Shown here piece by piece: positions 26,336-34,561 of a DNA stretch of 64,000 nt. The stretch spans positions 310,001 through 374,000 of the forward strand of contig CAWCIY010000003.1 in NCBI GenBank assembly GCA_963795715.1. Direction: 5' to 3'. The notes beneath the pieces are model-generated. The model did not search any database and had not been told where the DNA came from. It worked only from the letters and a program-made list of their open reading frames with translations. Position 1 is the stretch's first letter. Each line of letters starts with the position of its first letter. The position numbers were made by a program, and so were the translations under genes. Source of the DNA: JAFEDN01 sp963795715 (GTDB lineage Bacteria; Pseudomonadota; Gammaproteobacteria; Coxiellales; Coxiellaceae).

Positions 26336-27979
26336 ATGAAGCGAATAACACAATTTTTCCGGTTGTTATACATTAATATAATTTTGATGCGTTACACATT
26401 CATTCCGGAAGTTGTGGGCACGCGTTATCCCATGGTACGGCTATTGGCTTATATAAACCCCTGGCGTGTTTTTACCACAACCAGTCATTCCCGTGGAGAA
26501 TCCATACGTATAGCGTTAATTTCTTTGGGACCTATTTTTGTCAAATTCGGCCAATTATTATCAACCCGCCGTGATCTTCTCCCCGATGATATCGTCAATG
26601 AACTGGCATTGTTACAAGACCAAGTGCCGCCGTTTCCCAGCAACCAGGCACGACAAATGATTGAGACGGCTATGGGCGCCAAAATTGATAAGTTATTTGC
26701 CCAATTCGAGGATGCTCCCCTGGCTTCCGCTTCCATCGCTCAAGTCCATGCCGCGATACTGCCAACAGGCGAAAGCGTAGTCGTTAAAATTTTACGTCCT
26801 AAAATTGTCACCATCATTCGCCATGATATTGCTCTACTTTACTTTGTAGCCCGCTTGACTGAACGCTTTTGGTCACAAGGTAAAAGGCTTCATGCAATAG
26901 AATTAGTTGCAGAGTTTGAAAGCAGTTTGGTGGATGAATTGGACCTCCAACGAGAAGCGGCCAACTCTTCGCAATTACGCCGTAATTTTCTTCATTCCGA
27001 TAAGTTATATATTCCCAAAGTGTACTGGGATTATGTGCGGACCAATGTCTTAGTTATGGAACGCATTCATGGAGTAAGAATTTCAGATACTCCGGCACTG
27101 CGTGATCAAGGTTGCAATTTTAAAAAATTAGCAGAAAACGGCGTAGAAGTGTTTTTTACTCAAGTATTTCGGGATAATTTTTTCCATGCCGATATGCATC
27201 CGGGGAATTTATTCGTAGATTGCAGTAATCCTGAAAATCCTAAAATTAACGCCGTTGATTTTGGGATTATTGGCAGCCTAAGTCCTTCCGACAGCCATTA
27301 TTTAGCACAAAATCTCCTGGCTTTTCTAAATCGAAATTATCGAAAAGTGGCCATCTTGCATGTGGAATCAGGTTGGCTGCCGCCTCAAACCCGAGTCGAA
27401 CAATTTGAAGCGGCTATTCGAACTGTGTGCGAACCCATATTCGAACAACCACTCAAAGATATTTCCTTCGGCCAATTATTACTGCGGTTATTTACCACCG
27501 CTGAACGTTTTCATATGGAAGTTCAACCCCAACTATTGTTATTACAAAAAACTTTATTAAATATAGAAGGGCTGGGACGCCAACTTTATCCTGATTTGGA
27601 CATTTGGGCCACCGCTAAACCTTTTATGGAACGCTGGATAAGAGAACAACGCAGCTTAAAAAATTTGCTAAGAACAGTCGGTGAAGATATTTATGAAAAA
27701 GCGGAAGGTTTGTTAAAAATACCCAAGTTGGTCGCGCCAATTTTAGAAAATATCCATTTTAAACAACACTTACCGGATTATTTGATCAATCAACGCGTCA
27801 TTGTTTATAACACCAAAAGACATTTCGTGATGGGGGCAGGTATCGCTATTTTAATTGTGGCTGCAATCAATAGCCTGGGGCATTTTGGCTGGTTCGCCAC
27901 AGGAGGAGCTTGGTGGCCTTGGGTTAGCGGCGGTATTTTGACTCTCATCGGTTGGGCGTTGCCAAAATATTCGCAATAG
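26336..27979 (+). CDS. ubiB: UbiB, ABC1-type atypical kinase of ubiquinone synthesis
   Basis: This encodes 547 residues. UbiB is an atypical kinase/ATPase needed for ubiquinone production. Family motifs seen are KFGQLLSTRRDLLP (KxGQ), the Ala-rich SASIAQVHAA replacing a P-loop, FFHADMHPGNLFV and AVDFGIIG. Two membrane helices close the protein (about 500-545). The last 150 bp (27831-27980) recur at 30838-30987 with one mismatch, which marks the insertion of an island at the 3' end of this gene. The reading frame itself is intact. Confidence 0.95.
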   Translation: MKRITQFFRLLYINIILMRYTFIPEVVGTRYPMVRLLAYINPWRVFTTTSHSRGESIRIALISLGPIFVKFGQLLSTRRDLLPDDIVNELALLQDQVPPFPSNQARQMIETAMGAKIDKLFAQFEDAPLASASIAQVHAAILPTGESVVVKILRPKIVTIIRHDIALLYFVARLTERFWSQGKRLHAIELVAEFESSLVDELDLQREAANSSQLRRNFLHSDKLYIPKVYWDYVRTNVLVMERIHGVRISDTPALRDQGCNFKKLAENGVEVFFTQVFRDNFFHADMHPGNLFVDCSNPENPKINAVDFGIIGSLSPSDSHYLAQNLLAFLNRNYRKVAILHVESGWLPPQTRVEQFEAAIRTVCEPIFEQPLKDISFGQLLLRLFTTAERFHMEVQPQLLLLQKTLLNIEGLGRQLYPDLDIWATAKPFMERWIREQRSLKNLLRTVGEDIYEKAEGLLKIPKLVAPILENIHFKQHLPDYLINQRVIVYNTKRHFVMGAGIAILIVAAINSLGHFGWFATGGAWWPWVSGGILTLIGWALPKYSQ

Positions 27980-27980
27980 C
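27831..27980 (+). repeat. 150-bp direct repeat, left copy (ubiB 3' end)
   Basis: This copy encodes the final 49 residues and stop of UbiB. It matches 30838-30987 at 149 of 150 positions; the only difference is G at 27958 versus C at 30965. The two copies are exactly 3007 bp apart and flank 2857 bp of accessory sequence. The near identity implies a recent event. Confidence 0.95.
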
Positions 27981-28523
27981 TTTATCTCTGTATTTTATTG
28001 AACCCTCGCAAGGCAGTTGGATGGTTTTTCCGAGGGATAGGATCTTCTGTTTCGCTCAAATATTTACAAACCACAAAGGAAAAGGTGAGCAGTTATTTTA
28101 TCTTATGGTCATTAGTTCTACCCTTTTTATTGATTGGCATATCGTTTTATTTCTATTTTATACATGGAAGCGCCCATTTGATAAATATTCACTAGATTAA
28201 ATAAGTATACGAAGAATCCCATCTAACCTCCCCTCCGGCCTACTGATTAACGAACCATGCGGTTTTGGGTTCGATTGCTCGGCGGAAATTATAAAATAAT
28301 TGTAAGTATTTGTTTTATTATTAATTTATTAACTTGAACGCCCTTCGCAATTTTGTATAATTATTGCAATTTTTATAAATCGCGACCCCTTATGACCCCT
28401 CAATTCCGACGGAAAATCTTTGAACAACTCTATTATTTATAATCTTAATATCACTTACAAAGTTTTAAAATTTAAATAAAAACTATTACAATAGCGTTAC
28501 AGATTAAAAATTGGAATTTAATT
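27981..28523. other. Gap at the left end of the ubiB island
   Basis: There is no convincing gene in these 543 bp. A 65-codon frame from TTG 27998 to 28195 encodes a hydrophobic peptide with one membrane-helix candidate, but it has no ribosome-binding site. Around 28225-28285 a GGGTTCGATT sequence recalls a tRNA T-loop, but the stems do not pair. From about 28300 the sequence is very AT-rich and probably contains the promoter for the gene at 28524. Confidence 0.4.
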
Positions 28524-28976
28524 ATGCCTGATACTAAAAGCAACCTTGAAGAACAATTTCAAAATGACGTTAATCAGTTAGCCTTCGACTTAATCAAGTA
28601 TTTCGGATTGAAATATTCTTTACATGAAAAAAACAAGGAACATCATCTCATAAGATGGCTTGATTTTAGACTAAGATACATCGATCCAAAGCCAAGACTG
28701 ATTTTTTTTTCTGATAGATTTCCTAAATATCTTCCTTCAGAGACTAAAAAAGCTTTTGACCACTTATTAAATCTAATAAAAAAAGGGAGGGATATTAATT
28801 TGTATCAAAGTACAAGCCTTTTCTATCACCATGATACAAATGATAAAAAAAGACAAAACAGGACCGACTTATTATGGGCAAGCTGGGCTATCCATCATCT
28901 TCATTTAAACTATGAATATGATACAGATGGATTTATAGAACGATTAGGTTGGTTACTATTTTGTATAGTAGACTAA
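28524..28976 (+). CDS. Small hypothetical protein, apparently C-terminally truncated
   Basis: This encodes 150 residues. The start ATG has only a weak ribosome-binding site. The end reads LLWASWAIHHLHLN followed by RLGWLLFCIVD and a stop. A combined HHLHL and R..LLF pattern occurs, as I recall, in an uncharacterised group of longer accessory proteins that continue beyond this point, so the gene may be cut short. It lies 83 bp before the AlbA_2-type regulator within the island. No function can be assigned. Confidence 0.5.
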   Translation: MPDTKSNLEEQFQNDVNQLAFDLIKYFGLKYSLHEKNKEHHLIRWLDFRLRYIDPKPRLIFFSDRFPKYLPSETKKAFDHLLNLIKKGRDINLYQSTSLFYHHDTNDKKRQNRTDLLWASWAIHHLHLNYEYDTDGFIERLGWLLFCIVD

Positions 28977-29059
28977 GTAATACAAGTTTTCAATAAAATA
29001 AAATTTTTTAAATTAAAATCTAAGGAACCGGAAAAAATAAAACCCATAAGGATAAGAAT

Positions 29060-30631
29060 ATGCACTTACCCATCAGTATCGATAATTTACTACACAATTC
29101 TATTGTAGAATCTGATCGCATTGAATTTAAAGCTGATTGGAATCCAGAGGCGGTACTTCATACGATATGTGCTTTTGCCAACGATTTTAATAATTTTGGC
29201 GGTGGTTACATTGTTATCGGGCTTGAAGAACAGAATGGTAACGCCGTCTTGCCACCTAAAGGCATCGACAGCGCCAAGGCAGATAAAATTCAAAAAGATT
29301 TAGTGAGAATTTGTTCCTTTTTAAAGCCGGCCTATACCCCCATTATCTCTCTCGAAAAATATCAACAAAAAATGATACTAATTATTTGGGTTCCTGGAGG
29401 ACAAACTCGACCTTACGCAGCTCCTTCCACGCTCGGTAAAAATAAAGAGTATCGATATTATATTAGAAAAGCCTCTTCTACTGTTCTAGTAAAAAATGAA
29501 GAACTCAAAGAATTATTACAACTCACGGCAACTGTCCCTTTTGATGATCGGATCAATCACCACTCTAAATTGGAAGATTTAAAATTACCGTTGATCCAGT
29601 CTTTTTTAAAAGAGGTTAACAGTGAATTATTGAAAGAATCACGAACTCAAGCATTGGCTGATGTGTGCCGCCAAATGGCTATTATTGATGGCGGCAATGA
29701 ATATTTAAGACCTAGAAATGTGGGCTTACTATTTTTTAACGATGAGCCTCATCAATTTTTTCCCTATGCTCAAATTGATGTGGTATATTTCCCTGACGAT
29801 GAAGGCGGTAACATTATTCAAGAAAGAATTTTTAAAGGACCCTTAGACCACCAATTACGTAGTGCATTACGTTACATACGAGATAGTTTCATTACCGAAA
29901 GAATATTAAAAATTCCTGGACAAGCTGAAGCAAGACGGTTTTATAATTATCCTTATGAAGCTATTGAAGAAGCGCTAGTTAACGCGGTTTATCACCGCGG
30001 ATACGATATTAGAGAACCAATAGAAGTTCGCATTAACCGCGAATGTATTCGAGTTTTAAGCTTTCCGGGTGCTGATCCTTCTATTCCGCAGAAAGATATA
30101 GAAGCGGGTCGTTTGTTGACTCGCCGTTATCGCAACCGTCGCATCGGAGAATTCTTAAAAGAATTGGACTTTACAGAAGGAAGGGGTACTGGCATCCCTA
30201 AAATAAAACGAGTTTTAGCTGCTAATGGTTCCCCGGAACCTCTTTTTATTACCGATGAGGGCCGGACTTCTTTTTATACTGAAATCAAAATACATCCTGA
30301 ATTTCTAAAAGAGCTAGAAGTGGAGTCTTTAGGTGATCATGATGGGGTACATCATGGGGTATATGAAGGGGTATATGATTCTCCTTCGATAAACTTATCA
30401 CAAACAGAAATCAAAATTTTAAATTTAACGCAAGAATCACCCGTAGGCTTATCCCGTATTTTAGAAGCTTTTGGATATAAAGTGGTAACCAGAAATATAA
30501 GAAATGCTTTACGTAAGTTGTTAAAATTGAACCTTATCGCTTATACCATTCCTGACAAACCTAGAAGCAAAAAACAGCAATATAAACTCACTTTACAAGG
30601 GAAAAATTTAAGTGCAAAGAATGCTCCATAA
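29060..30631 (+). CDS. AlbA_2/Schlafen-type ATP-binding transcriptional regulator
   Basis: This encodes 523 residues. Residues about 10-140 form an AlbA_2 (Schlafen-like) domain with ESDRIEFKADW and an FGGGYIVIGLEE core. Residues about 290-410 contain a GHKL-like ATPase segment (EEALVNAVYHRGY and EGRGTGIPKIKRVL). A repeat-like linker near 425-445 (GVHHGVYEGVYD, encoded by three related 12-base units) leads to a C-terminal winged-helix region. Such proteins are widespread on mobile islands and are annotated as putative DNA-binding ATPases. It is the largest cargo gene of the ubiB island. A role in regulation or defence is plausible but unproven. Confidence 0.8.
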   Translation: MHLPISIDNLLHNSIVESDRIEFKADWNPEAVLHTICAFANDFNNFGGGYIVIGLEEQNGNAVLPPKGIDSAKADKIQKDLVRICSFLKPAYTPIISLEKYQQKMILIIWVPGGQTRPYAAPSTLGKNKEYRYYIRKASSTVLVKNEELKELLQLTATVPFDDRINHHSKLEDLKLPLIQSFLKEVNSELLKESRTQALADVCRQMAIIDGGNEYLRPRNVGLLFFNDEPHQFFPYAQIDVVYFPDDEGGNIIQERIFKGPLDHQLRSALRYIRDSFITERILKIPGQAEARRFYNYPYEAIEEALVNAVYHRGYDIREPIEVRINRECIRVLSFPGADPSIPQKDIEAGRLLTRRYRNRRIGEFLKELDFTEGRGTGIPKIKRVLAANGSPEPLFITDEGRTSFYTEIKIHPEFLKELEVESLGDHDGVHHGVYEGVYDSPSINLSQTEIKILNLTQESPVGLSRILEAFGYKVVTRNIRNALRKLLKLNLIAYTIPDKPRSKKQQYKLTLQGKNLSAKNAP

Positions 30632-30692
30632 AAAAAACTCCAATAACCAGAAATTTTATTAACTTTAAGACGCTACTCTAATGAGGATTCTT

Positions 30693-30986
30693 ATGAATTT
30701 TGATGACGAAATTGATGCCTTAAAAAACTATGTTAATAACTGGCGTCCCTTATTTAATTCAGCAGCAATAGGGATTTTTTTATATTTAATTCTTTCAATC
30801 TTTAAAATAAAAATTCAAAATTGGGTTAATCATATCTTGGGGGCAGGTATCGCTATTTTAATTGTGGCTGCAATCAATAGCCTGGGGCATTTTGGCTGGT
30901 TCGCCACAGGAGGAGCTTGGTGGCCTTGGGTTAGCGGCGGTATTTTGACTCTCATCGGTTGGGCCTTGCCAAAATATTCGCAATAG
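30693..30986 (+). CDS. Chimeric small membrane protein ending in the UbiB tail
   Basis: This encodes 97 residues from the ATG at 30693, which has GAGGA just upstream; an ATG at 30681 is an alternative. Residues 1-48 are unique, with one membrane helix (AAIGIFLYLILSIF). The remaining 49 residues are identical to the C-terminal membrane hairpin of UbiB because of the 150-bp direct repeat. The junction is in frame. It may be an accidental fusion or a functional three-helix membrane protein. Confidence 0.5.
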   Translation: MNFDDEIDALKNYVNNWRPLFNSAAIGIFLYLILSIFKIKIQNWVNHILGAGIAILIVAAINSLGHFGWFATGGAWWPWVSGGILTLIGWALPKYSQ

Positions 30987-30987
30987 C
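30838..30987 (+). repeat. 150-bp direct repeat, right copy
   Basis: This is the duplicate of the ubiB 3' end (27831-27980), 149 of 150 identical and in the same orientation. Here it supplies the second half of the chimeric ORF at 30693-30986. Sequence similarity ends abruptly on both sides. Confidence 0.95.
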
Positions 30988-31147
30988 CGCCCACTAGTCA
31001 TTAATACTACCCATTTTATTAATCAGAACAACTGATTTTATGTCAGATACTCTAACTATGACCCCAGTGCTTTTACCTATATTCACTCTCTGGCCTGGCA
31101 TTTTAAAATACGCTATCATTTGATAGATCAAATTAATAGAGGATAAT

Positions 31148-31474
31148 ATGGTGGATACCTTTACCGTGAGAGATCTCCGCGAACATACTGGGCAATTGAT
31201 TCACGATGCTGAGGCAGGAAAACTCTCCTTAATCACTAAACATGGGCGGCCTATCTTTTTGGCTGTACCCTTTAGCGAAGAACTTTTAGAGCTGGGTCTG
31301 CGTCAAGCATTGGCTATCAAACTCTATCAAGAAGATACCTTCACTCTAGAAAAAGCTGCGAAATTAGCGGGCGTTTCTTTAGAGGCCTTCATCGAAACTC
31401 TTGGCAAATTAGGAATCTCAATAGTTGATTATACCGCTGCTGAATTACATCGAGAATTAAAAGACTTTGAATAA
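31148..31474 (+). CDS. Antitoxin with Phd/YefM-like N-terminus and UPF0175-like C-terminus
   Basis: This encodes 108 residues. The first half (TVRDLREHTGQLIHDAEAG, then ITKHGRPIFLAVPF) matches Phd/YefM-type DNA-binding antitoxins. The second half (LRQALAIKLYQEDTFTLEKA, then AKLAGVSLEAFIETL) matches UPF0175 proteins, which pair with PIN/DUF3368 toxins. The gene overlaps the toxin gene by eight bases, as in typical modules. GAGGATAAT precedes the ATG. As the toxin is broken, the antitoxin may persist as a relic or an autorepressor. Confidence 0.75.
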   Translation: MVDTFTVRDLREHTGQLIHDAEAGKLSLITKHGRPIFLAVPFSEELLELGLRQALAIKLYQEDTFTLEKAAKLAGVSLEAFIETLGKLGISIVDYTAAELHRELKDFE

Positions 31475-31829
31475 ACCAGTGATTGTGGCAGACGCCGGCC
31501 CATTAATTGCTTTTACCCGAATAAACTATTTACCTATCCTTACCAAAACGCTAGGATCAATAATTATTCCCGAATCCGTAGCCAAAGAGTGTACACAGGA
31601 TAACTCACGTCCGGGCGCTCTCGGCATACAAGAGGCTATCCAGCATAAAATTATTAATATCCACGCGGATTCATATAAAAATTATTGAGACAGCTGGAGT
31701 GTTATTGTTAGCCAAGCAAAAAAATTTCTCCCTGAAGTTTTGCCGCTGATCAACCAACTGAAAAGATTCGGCTATTTTTTAGCAGATTCTTTAATCCAAG
31801 AAATAGCGAAAATAGCTCGTGAAAAATAG
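31467..31829 (+). pseudogene. Broken PIN-like (DUF3368) toxin gene
   Basis: The start VIVADAGPLIAFTRINYL, with the conserved first Asp, is typical of PIN/DUF3368 nucleases. The frame stops at 31686-31688. Downstream, other frames encode GVLLLAKQ and then PEVLPLINQLKRFGYFLA to a stop at 31829, which is the family's C-terminus. The central region with the remaining acidic active-site residues is missing, and a frameshift lies in the A-run near 31718-31725. The nuclease is therefore almost certainly inactive. It pairs with the antitoxin at 31148. Confidence 0.75.
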
Positions 31830-32001
31830 CAAATTGCAAGCCTGACCCCTCTGACGTAGATATTCTTTGATGTCCGAAAATCCGAGGATTATAACTCGCG
31901 CATCGTACTTTCAATCTTAACGTCGCGATTCCTGATTTGGGGCCAATGTGGCGGTTGCCGCGCTTATGGGGCCTGCAAGCTGATATTTTTTCAAAAAAAT
32001 G

Positions 32002-34161
32002 TCAATTTGTCAGGCCTGGTTCAGAATCAATTGGTTCACAAAGCAAATACGGTCTATTTTCTTCATCTATATGTTCAGCCAATAGCTCAAATCTTTGGCC
32101 AGGACAAAATAAAATTTCCTGTTCTTTATGGCGATATTTACTCAAGTGATCAATGAATTTTCCTGTTTTGTTATTAACCATATAAATAATTTTTTCAGCC
32201 CTTTGTTCCTCAGATAAAGATAACCTACTCGCCATGAGAACATGATGGCTACTAAAAAAAGCCGGTTCAAAAACAATAGAATTTTTTCTAAACTTTATCC
32301 CGGAGGTAGTGTCTTTGTAAAACTGCAATCTGATTGCTTCTGTAGCATCTTTCGAAAATGGAAGATTAGCATGCGCATGCATGATGACGACTGTCAGCAG
32401 AAAAATAGCTTTATGGCTAACATTCTTTTCCTTTAGCTTCACTCCGCCCGTTCTGAAAAACATATTGATTGTTGGAGAAAAATCCAATAAAGTATACATG
32501 AATATGGCTAATAGGTCTGCTGGATGCAAATTCTGATTGATAGTACCATTTCCAAAACAATATCCATCTTGGTAAAAACTTTCGAATTCTGAACGATCAG
32601 TTTGAAAAAGTAAGTTCATAAAATAAATATAACATTTTTCCAAATCCTTGTTAGAAAGCTTTGCGGCTGTCTTCGCCATATCTGGTTTCGCAGTCAGCAT
32701 TCGAGGGACATTGATCTTGTGCCCCTCTGGGAGAAGCGCTTGTAGATTGCCTGCTGGATCACGGCCAAAGTGATCACTCAGCTTATCATCTATAAAAGCA
32801 TGTACTAAACGTTCAAAATCCCCAGTGGCAGCAATAGAATGGATACGTCCCGGTAAAGAGCACTGTTCTAGATTTGGCTTTAATCCTTTTTTCTTTAAAG
32901 TTGCCAATGTGTTTCTGAATTTCTTCATTCCAGCTCCATGAAGTATTTTAATCTCATCGGATCTGAGAATGTAATATGCGTTTAAATCAGATATTATGAA
33001 ATCGTCCACTTTAAATCGTAACCATCGATTGTAAACATATTTTGCGAGATTAATGCTCTCTAGATTTTTTCGATAAGAAAAATTATTCCGAGAAAAATAA
33101 TCTGCAGATGATGATCCGAAAAGATATTCATTGATATGGGTTAGTATCACCCGATTCTTTGGAAAAAAAACTAAGGGGAAAAATATATATGAAAACCAAA
33201 TAGGGTCAAGACAAGCTTTTTTATATTCTTCCGTTTTTGATAATAGCGGCTGCCAATCTCGTTCTTCTAACGAAACATAGCTGCTAATGAGCTTAAATAA
33301 TGTGGAATTTTTGCCGATGAATGTTTCTTGAAACAGCGGGCCAAGGATAACTTCTGAAAATAAAAGATTGATATAATTTTGCTGATATGCTTGGGCCTTC
33401 TTTGTGAGATTATTATCAATCCGGATGCTGTCCTGAACGCCGGGGTGCATTAAAACAAGTCCGCCGGGAGGTACCATATTGTAAAAAGCTTTATCGTGCC
33501 AATAAGCTGACTCTTGTTGATTCTGAACGACTTCGTCTTTTTTATAACACTCAGCTAAATAAAATTGAGCATCAATGTGATACTGTTGGGCGGCTTGATG
33601 GCACCATTTTATTGCCTCTTTTTGGTCCTGCCGAATTCCCCAACCGTTGGCGTAGCATTGACTCAAACGAAATTGAGCGCAAGGATTACCTTGTTTGGCA
33701 GCTATTTCATAGTATCCTGCTGCTATTGTTTTGTTTTCCTTTACACCTATCCCCTCAAAATAACAGTCAGCTAGACTAATAAGCCCTCTGATATCTTTCT
33801 GTGAAGATTCATAGTTTTCAAACGCAACTTTATGATTTTTTTTACAAAATTGAAAATAAAGTCCTAAATAATATAAGCTGCTAGAACTATAATTTTCTTC
33901 TTCCACAATATCATGACAAAACCATTGGTGTTGATTCCTTGCTTGTCCATACCAGTCGGCAACTCCTATTTCATTTTGAGAGACACCCAATTCTTTTTGA
34001 TACATGATCCCTAATCTTAAAAAAGCTCGTGGATACTTTAATTCAGCGGCTTCCCGAAATAATGGCATAGCTCTTGACCAATTATTTAAGAAAAAATATT
34101 TTTCGCCTTCTTGAAATATAGCTTCGGGTGTTATCTGTTTGTGTTCTTCATTACTTTTCAT
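32002..34161 (-). CDS. Sel1-repeat protein, effector-like
   Basis: This encodes 719 residues from the ATG at 34161; a TTG nine bases upstream would add three residues. Residues about 15-235 are Sel1/TPR-like repeats, for example DCYFEGIGVKENKTIAAGYY and LSQCYANGWGIRQDQKEAIK. The following 480 residues are unrelated to anything I recognise and largely helical, with Cys, His and aromatic residues scattered. There is no signal peptide. Sel1 proteins mediate host interactions in Legionella (LpnE, EnhC), so a role in infection is plausible. A cargo-free hairpin repeat lies just upstream at 34197-34255. Confidence 0.7.
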   Translation of the reverse strand: MKSNEEHKQITPEAIFQEGEKYFFLNNWSRAMPLFREAAELKYPRAFLRLGIMYQKELGVSQNEIGVADWYGQARNQHQWFCHDIVEEENYSSSSLYYLGLYFQFCKKNHKVAFENYESSQKDIRGLISLADCYFEGIGVKENKTIAAGYYEIAAKQGNPCAQFRLSQCYANGWGIRQDQKEAIKWCHQAAQQYHIDAQFYLAECYKKDEVVQNQQESAYWHDKAFYNMVPPGGLVLMHPGVQDSIRIDNNLTKKAQAYQQNYINLLFSEVILGPLFQETFIGKNSTLFKLISSYVSLEERDWQPLLSKTEEYKKACLDPIWFSYIFFPLVFFPKNRVILTHINEYLFGSSSADYFSRNNFSYRKNLESINLAKYVYNRWLRFKVDDFIISDLNAYYILRSDEIKILHGAGMKKFRNTLATLKKKGLKPNLEQCSLPGRIHSIAATGDFERLVHAFIDDKLSDHFGRDPAGNLQALLPEGHKINVPRMLTAKPDMAKTAAKLSNKDLEKCYIYFMNLLFQTDRSEFESFYQDGYCFGNGTINQNLHPADLLAIFMYTLLDFSPTINMFFRTGGVKLKEKNVSHKAIFLLTVVIMHAHANLPFSKDATEAIRLQFYKDTTSGIKFRKNSIVFEPAFFSSHHVLMASRLSLSEEQRAEKIIYMVNNKTGKFIDHLSKYRHKEQEILFCPGQRFELLAEHIDEENRPYLLCEPIDSEPGLTN

Positions 34162-34196
34162 AAAAATCAAGTTTATTTTTTAAATTATAATACATT

Positions 34197-34255
34197 ATCC
34201 TAAATTAATCAGTTGCCACCTACTGCGATACGGTGGCAACTGATTAATTTAGGAT
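34197..34255. repeat. 59-bp perfect hairpin element (MITE-like)
   Basis: Two 24-base arms (34197-34220 and 34232-34255) are exact inverted copies around the 11-base loop TACTGCGATAC. The arms equal the ends of the 233-1549 unit. The loop also matches sequence just inside both ends of that unit (GTAGCG on the left, CGCAGTA on the right, in reverse orientation). It therefore looks like an empty version of the same element. It is in the upstream region of the Sel1-repeat gene and could affect its expression. Confidence 0.85.
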
Positions 34256-34390
34256 TATATTATATGACCAAAAAAAACACAACATTTTGCTCATGTTCCA
34301 AAATAAAGGCGCCCCCATGATAGAGGGGTTGTCAATTTGGCAATTCTAAAATGTCAAATTGATGAGTCTGGCACCGTTATTTGTAGGAGT

Positions 34391-34561
34391 GTATCAAAGT
34401 TTCTGTATGCAGCCGAACGAATACTGTTTAGGTGGCTCAATCGACGTAGTCAACGAAAATCCTTTAATTGAGATAAGTTTAGGCTGTATACGGCAAAACA
34501 TCCTTTACCACAAGTAAAAGATATATTGTCGGCTATTTTGAAAGTACAGACATGTGAATGA
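34391..34561 (+). pseudogene. Remnant of a group II intron reverse transcriptase/maturase
   Basis: The plus strand encodes FLYAAERILFRWLNRRSQRK then SFN, an in-frame TGA, and DKFRLYTAKHPLPQVK. This matches the C-terminal end of group II intron-encoded proteins (the WLNRRSQ...SF.W..F and PLP motifs). The TGA stands where the family has Trp (TGG). Only about 55 codons remain, and the end overlaps the 3' end of the gene at 34533. The rest of the 34256-34532 gap shows no gene. Confidence 0.6.

Larger units (their letters stand above)
27981..30987. mobile_element. 3.0-kb island inserted at the ubiB 3' end
   Basis: This is the sequence between and including one copy of the 150-bp direct repeats at 27831-27980 and 30838-30987. 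Cargo comprises a truncated 150-residue gene, an AlbA_2-type regulator gene and the front part of a small membrane-protein ORF joined to the duplicated ubiB tail. No integrase is present. Integration that regenerates a gene's 3' end is a known strategy of integrative elements, usually at tRNA genes. A tandem duplication followed by replacement is an alternative. Confidence 0.6.

Noticed and set aside
27998..28195. Hydrophobic 65-codon frame after ubiB
   Set aside because: It has a TTG start without a ribosome-binding site and overlaps another open frame. Only one membrane-helix-like stretch supports it.
28225..28285. GGGTTCGATT near the island's left end, considered as a tRNA 3' attachment site
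   Set aside because: The flanking bases do not form a T-stem, and the island is flanked by the ubiB repeat instead.
30338..30382. Tandem GATGGGGTACATC-like units, considered as a CRISPR or VNTR array
   Set aside because: They are three short in-frame units forming a protein linker in the AlbA_2-type gene. No spacers or cas genes are seen in the window.
34391..34561. TGA recoded as tryptophan
   Set aside because: Intact genes in the window end in TGA (for example ubiC, folA and the hybrid kinase), so the single in-frame TGA is better explained by decay.
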